64,000 nt of DNA from Tellurirhabdus rosea (lineage in GTDB: Bacteria > Bacteroidota > Bacteroidia > Cytophagales > Spirosomataceae): assembly GCF_026278345.1 (NCBI RefSeq), contig NZ_CP111085.1, forward strand, positions 508,001-572,000, in the 5' to 3' direction. This document shows positions 61,960 through 64,000 of the stretch, piece by piece. The notes under the pieces were generated by a model. It saw nothing but the letters and a program-made list of their open reading frames with translations. It was not told the DNA's origin and searched no databases. The translations under genes and the position numbers were made by a program. How positions within the stretch are numbered: the stretch's first letter is position 1; each line of letters begins with the position of its first letter.

Positions 61960-63306
61960 ATGCTCAGTATAACCTTAAATTTACTACTACTTTTATCTGT
62001 ATCTGAGCCAGACTCTTCCTGGCGTAAACAGTATGATATAATTACGCCGACAGAAGATTTATTTGTCGTTAAGCGGTACTATAATGATACAATAAATCCA
62101 GTCAGGATTGAGCGTAAGTGGAAAGCAGGCATTGTCAACAGGCAAGGGCATGTAATTGTTCCACTTATGTATGATGATATTAGCCGTTTTAGTGAAGGAT
62201 TAGCTGAAGTAGTGATAGGAGGGTATTGTACGAGTTGCTGGGACAGACGCGAGTGTAAATCTTTTGCACTTGAAGGAGAACATGGCTTCATTAATACAAA
62301 AGGAGAAACATCAATTCCACTTAAATATAAAGCGGTTGGTGAGTTTCAAGAAGGTGTGGCTTGGGTGATTTCAGAAGATGAAAAATTCGTATTTATCAAC
62401 AAGATGAATCGAATAGTCTTTCCCTATCGATATCTTGCAGCACAAGGCTTTGAAGGGGGCTTAGCAAGAGTTGATATTAATCCAAATAAAAATGATTATG
62501 ATGGAAATAATTTTGATAATTATATTGATCATACAGGAAAACTACTAATACCTGCTCGCTATCAATTTATAGAGGTCTTTCAAAAGGGCGAGTTGAGAAT
62601 GTACAGTAGGCAAGGCAGATATGGATTCTTGGACACAAATGGAAAGGAAATCGTCCCCCCCATATATTCTTTCGTATCCATGAATAAGCAGACGGATTGG
62701 CAGGGTTTGCGGATGGTTGGCCAACAAGGCAAATACGGTTATATACGAAAAAGTAACGGGTCGGTAGTAATTCCAATACAATATGATTCAATAGTAATAG
62801 CAGGCAAAAACCGTATTTGGGTTAAAAAAGATACAATATGGGGGGCAGTTGACGCAACAAATAGAATCCGGATTCCCTTTGCTTATTCCAAAGCTCAACC
62901 ATTTTACCATCAATTAGCTTGTGTTTCAGTAAACGGAAAATGGGGTTATGTAGACACAAACGGAATATTGCGGATACGGGCTGTGTATGATCAGGCACAA
63001 TATTTCAATGAAGGGCTTGGGGTTATTAAAAAAGGTAATAAGTGGGGGTTTGTTGATAGAACTGGGAAGGAGGTTATAAAGCCAATATATGATTATGCAG
63101 GTTTTTTTAATTCCGGAAAAGCCCCGGCGAGGTGGAAATTTTTAAGTGTAACCCTTGATCAGCAAGGCAACTGGCAGACTTGGAGAATTACAACTCAAGG
63201 AAAACAATTTATACTGATTGGACTACTAATTATTCTCATCATAGCTTATATTTATAACAGGTTGGTAAAACAAAAGCAAGCGGTTAAAGTAAAGATTAAG
63301 AATTGA
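61960..63306 (+). CDS. WG-repeat membrane-anchored protein
   Basis: A 448-residue protein. A hydrophobic N-terminus (MLSITLNLLLLLSVS) may be a signal peptide. About nine WG-type repeats follow, for example GIVNRQGHVIVPLMYDDISR, YGFLDTNGKEIVPPIYSFVS, KWGYVDTNGILRIRAVYDQA and KWGFVDRTGKEVIKPIYDYA. A TM helix at about 417-434 (LIGLLIILIIAYIYNRLV) and a basic tail end the protein. The repeats likely form a propeller or solenoid outside the cytoplasm. The gene is clearly A+T-rich. Role unknown; immunity to, or handling of, the neighbouring peptide is speculation. Confidence 0.82.
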   Translation: MLSITLNLLLLLSVSEPDSSWRKQYDIITPTEDLFVVKRYYNDTINPVRIERKWKAGIVNRQGHVIVPLMYDDISRFSEGLAEVVIGGYCTSCWDRRECKSFALEGEHGFINTKGETSIPLKYKAVGEFQEGVAWVISEDEKFVFINKMNRIVFPYRYLAAQGFEGGLARVDINPNKNDYDGNNFDNYIDHTGKLLIPARYQFIEVFQKGELRMYSRQGRYGFLDTNGKEIVPPIYSFVSMNKQTDWQGLRMVGQQGKYGYIRKSNGSVVIPIQYDSIVIAGKNRIWVKKDTIWGAVDATNRIRIPFAYSKAQPFYHQLACVSVNGKWGYVDTNGILRIRAVYDQAQYFNEGLGVIKKGNKWGFVDRTGKEVIKPIYDYAGFFNSGKAPARWKFLSVTLDQQGNWQTWRITTQGKQFILIGLLIILIIAYIYNRLVKQKQAVKVKIKN

Positions 63307-63637
63307 CAGATTGTTTGAAGGCTAACTGTATTGGAGCAGTCAAGATCTTCTTCATTGCTTGATTAGAACATTTACCAGTCTACCTGAAATCAATTCAGTG
63401 AAACTATTCTACATTCATCTAAAGCCTAATTTGAAAAAAATATCCCTTGACTGCCTTATAATAGGTTATTGACTTGTTAAAAATACCAGAATCAGGTGCA
63501 AAAATAGGTACTAACTTCTTTAAAAGGAAGTTTGTTTAATACAGTTTAATGCTTCATTATATGTAATTTTATATTTTAATTCATAATCTTTGAAATGCTT
63601 AATTATTTTTAAATATATCATATAATAAATAGCATAA
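63307..63637. other. A+T-rich spacer
   Basis: About 330 bp with no frame over 40 codons that looks like protein and no further GG-leader peptide. Near-consensus -7 sequence AATCTTTG lies at about 63587, which may serve the glycosyltransferase gene. No transposon ends seen. Confidence 0.5.
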
Positions 63638-64000
63638 ATGGTGAATATAAATTTGAGGTATACCTATCTAACCTGGCTCAATCAAAGTCAAAAAGCTTGG
63701 CAATTGTACTGGAATCGTATTCTCCATAACAGAGCACGAATTAAATGCATAAATTCCATAAAACCGTTCCATAGCCACCCTATATCAAATCAAGTATCGG
63801 AAATTCGCCTCTTTGCTCTTATGCGTAACGAGTCTTTGCGATTACCGTATTTTTTGAGTCATTATTCTAATTTAGGCGTAGATCGTTTTATTCTCATCGA
63901 CAACAATTCTACAGACGGTTCAGCCAAATTAGCCTCATCTTATTCAAACGTACACGTATTTCAGACAAGTGACAGTTACAAAAACCATTGGTATTGGATG
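63638..64000 (+). CDS. Glycosyltransferase family 2/92-like protein, N-terminal part
   Basis: The first 121 codons of a gene that leaves the window on the right. After a 60-residue N-terminus comes EIRLFALMRNESLRLPYFLS and HYSNLGVDRFILIDNNSTDG, the pattern of GT2/GT92 glycosyltransferases (RNE, LPYF, DNNSTDGS), as found in the DUF23-like group. The start ATG at 63638 is the first in frame. It is as A+T-rich as the WG-repeat gene and on the same strand, so it probably belongs to the same acquired block. Confidence 0.8.
   Translation, partial: MVNINLRYTYLTWLNQSQKAWQLYWNRILHNRARIKCINSIKPFHSHPISNQVSEIRLFALMRNESLRLPYFLSHYSNLGVDRFILIDNNSTDGSAKLASSYSNVHVFQTSDSYKNHWYWM

Overview
The window reads as chromosomal DNA of a Bacteroidota member, most likely Cytophagales and probably Spirosomataceae-like (family level is inference). 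The support is direct: TAnnTTTG-type -7 promoter elements, little Shine-Dalgarno signal, secreted Gfo/Idh/MocA and DUF4142 proteins, a VF530 protein, a TIGR04149-like GG-leader peptide and AddA-type helicase without RecBCD. Most of the window is G+C-rich. Two stretches, about 13.76-16.1 kb and 61.7-64.0 kb, are visibly A+T-richer and look acquired.

Layout. 1-3.0 kb (minus strand): 5' end of leuS, then a secreted beta-propeller dehydrogenase-like protein with a type 1 copper protein. 3.4-4.6 kb: subtilisin-like lipoprotein. 4.8-11.7 kb: sulfur assimilation set (TSUP transporter, metZ, cysH, cysD, cysN) interrupted by an antitoxin-like gene with a decapitated PIN toxin and by a secreted oxidoreductase. 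11.8-13.8 kb: AraC regulator and MDR oxidoreductase. 13.8-16.1 kb: small accessory island with a TIR protein, a zeta-type P-loop kinase and a 50-residue partner; an attC-like folded repeat follows the TIR stop codon. 16.2-20 kb: leuC, leuD and an isopropylmalate/citramalate synthase. 20-32.8 kb: MFS carrier, M14 peptidase, DUF4142, DEAD-box helicase, VF530, B12/radical SAM protein, serine hydrolase, hisC and an outer-membrane protein. 32.9-46.2 kb: AddA-like helicase, Tex, NlpC/P60, an Rrf2/NAD(P)-binding pair with matching operators, GIY-YIG, tRNA-Ala, a two-component system, peroxiredoxin and GH25 lysozyme. 46.3-57.9 kb: pgi, a barrel protein, GT4, yebC, lysA, ECF sigma/anti-sigma, msrB and PBP1A.

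58.0-64.0 kb holds the most interesting locus. An XRE regulator is followed by a tandem 21-bp repeat overlapping a promoter. Then come a GT1-type glycosyltransferase, a C39-like/VKOR/thioredoxin fusion, a 65-residue GG-leader peptide with a four-cysteine core, a WG-repeat membrane protein and the start of a second glycosyltransferase. I read it as a candidate disulfide-bonded, possibly glycosylated RiPP or bacteriocin cluster whose exporter would lie beyond the right edge.

A second theme runs through the whole window. At least a dozen intergenic spacers, many inside operons, carry long inverted repeats. Their arms are built of 7-8 bp tandem units around a GGCTCCGCC-like core. The arm types recur in pairs at distant loci, which suggests a dispersed repeat family.
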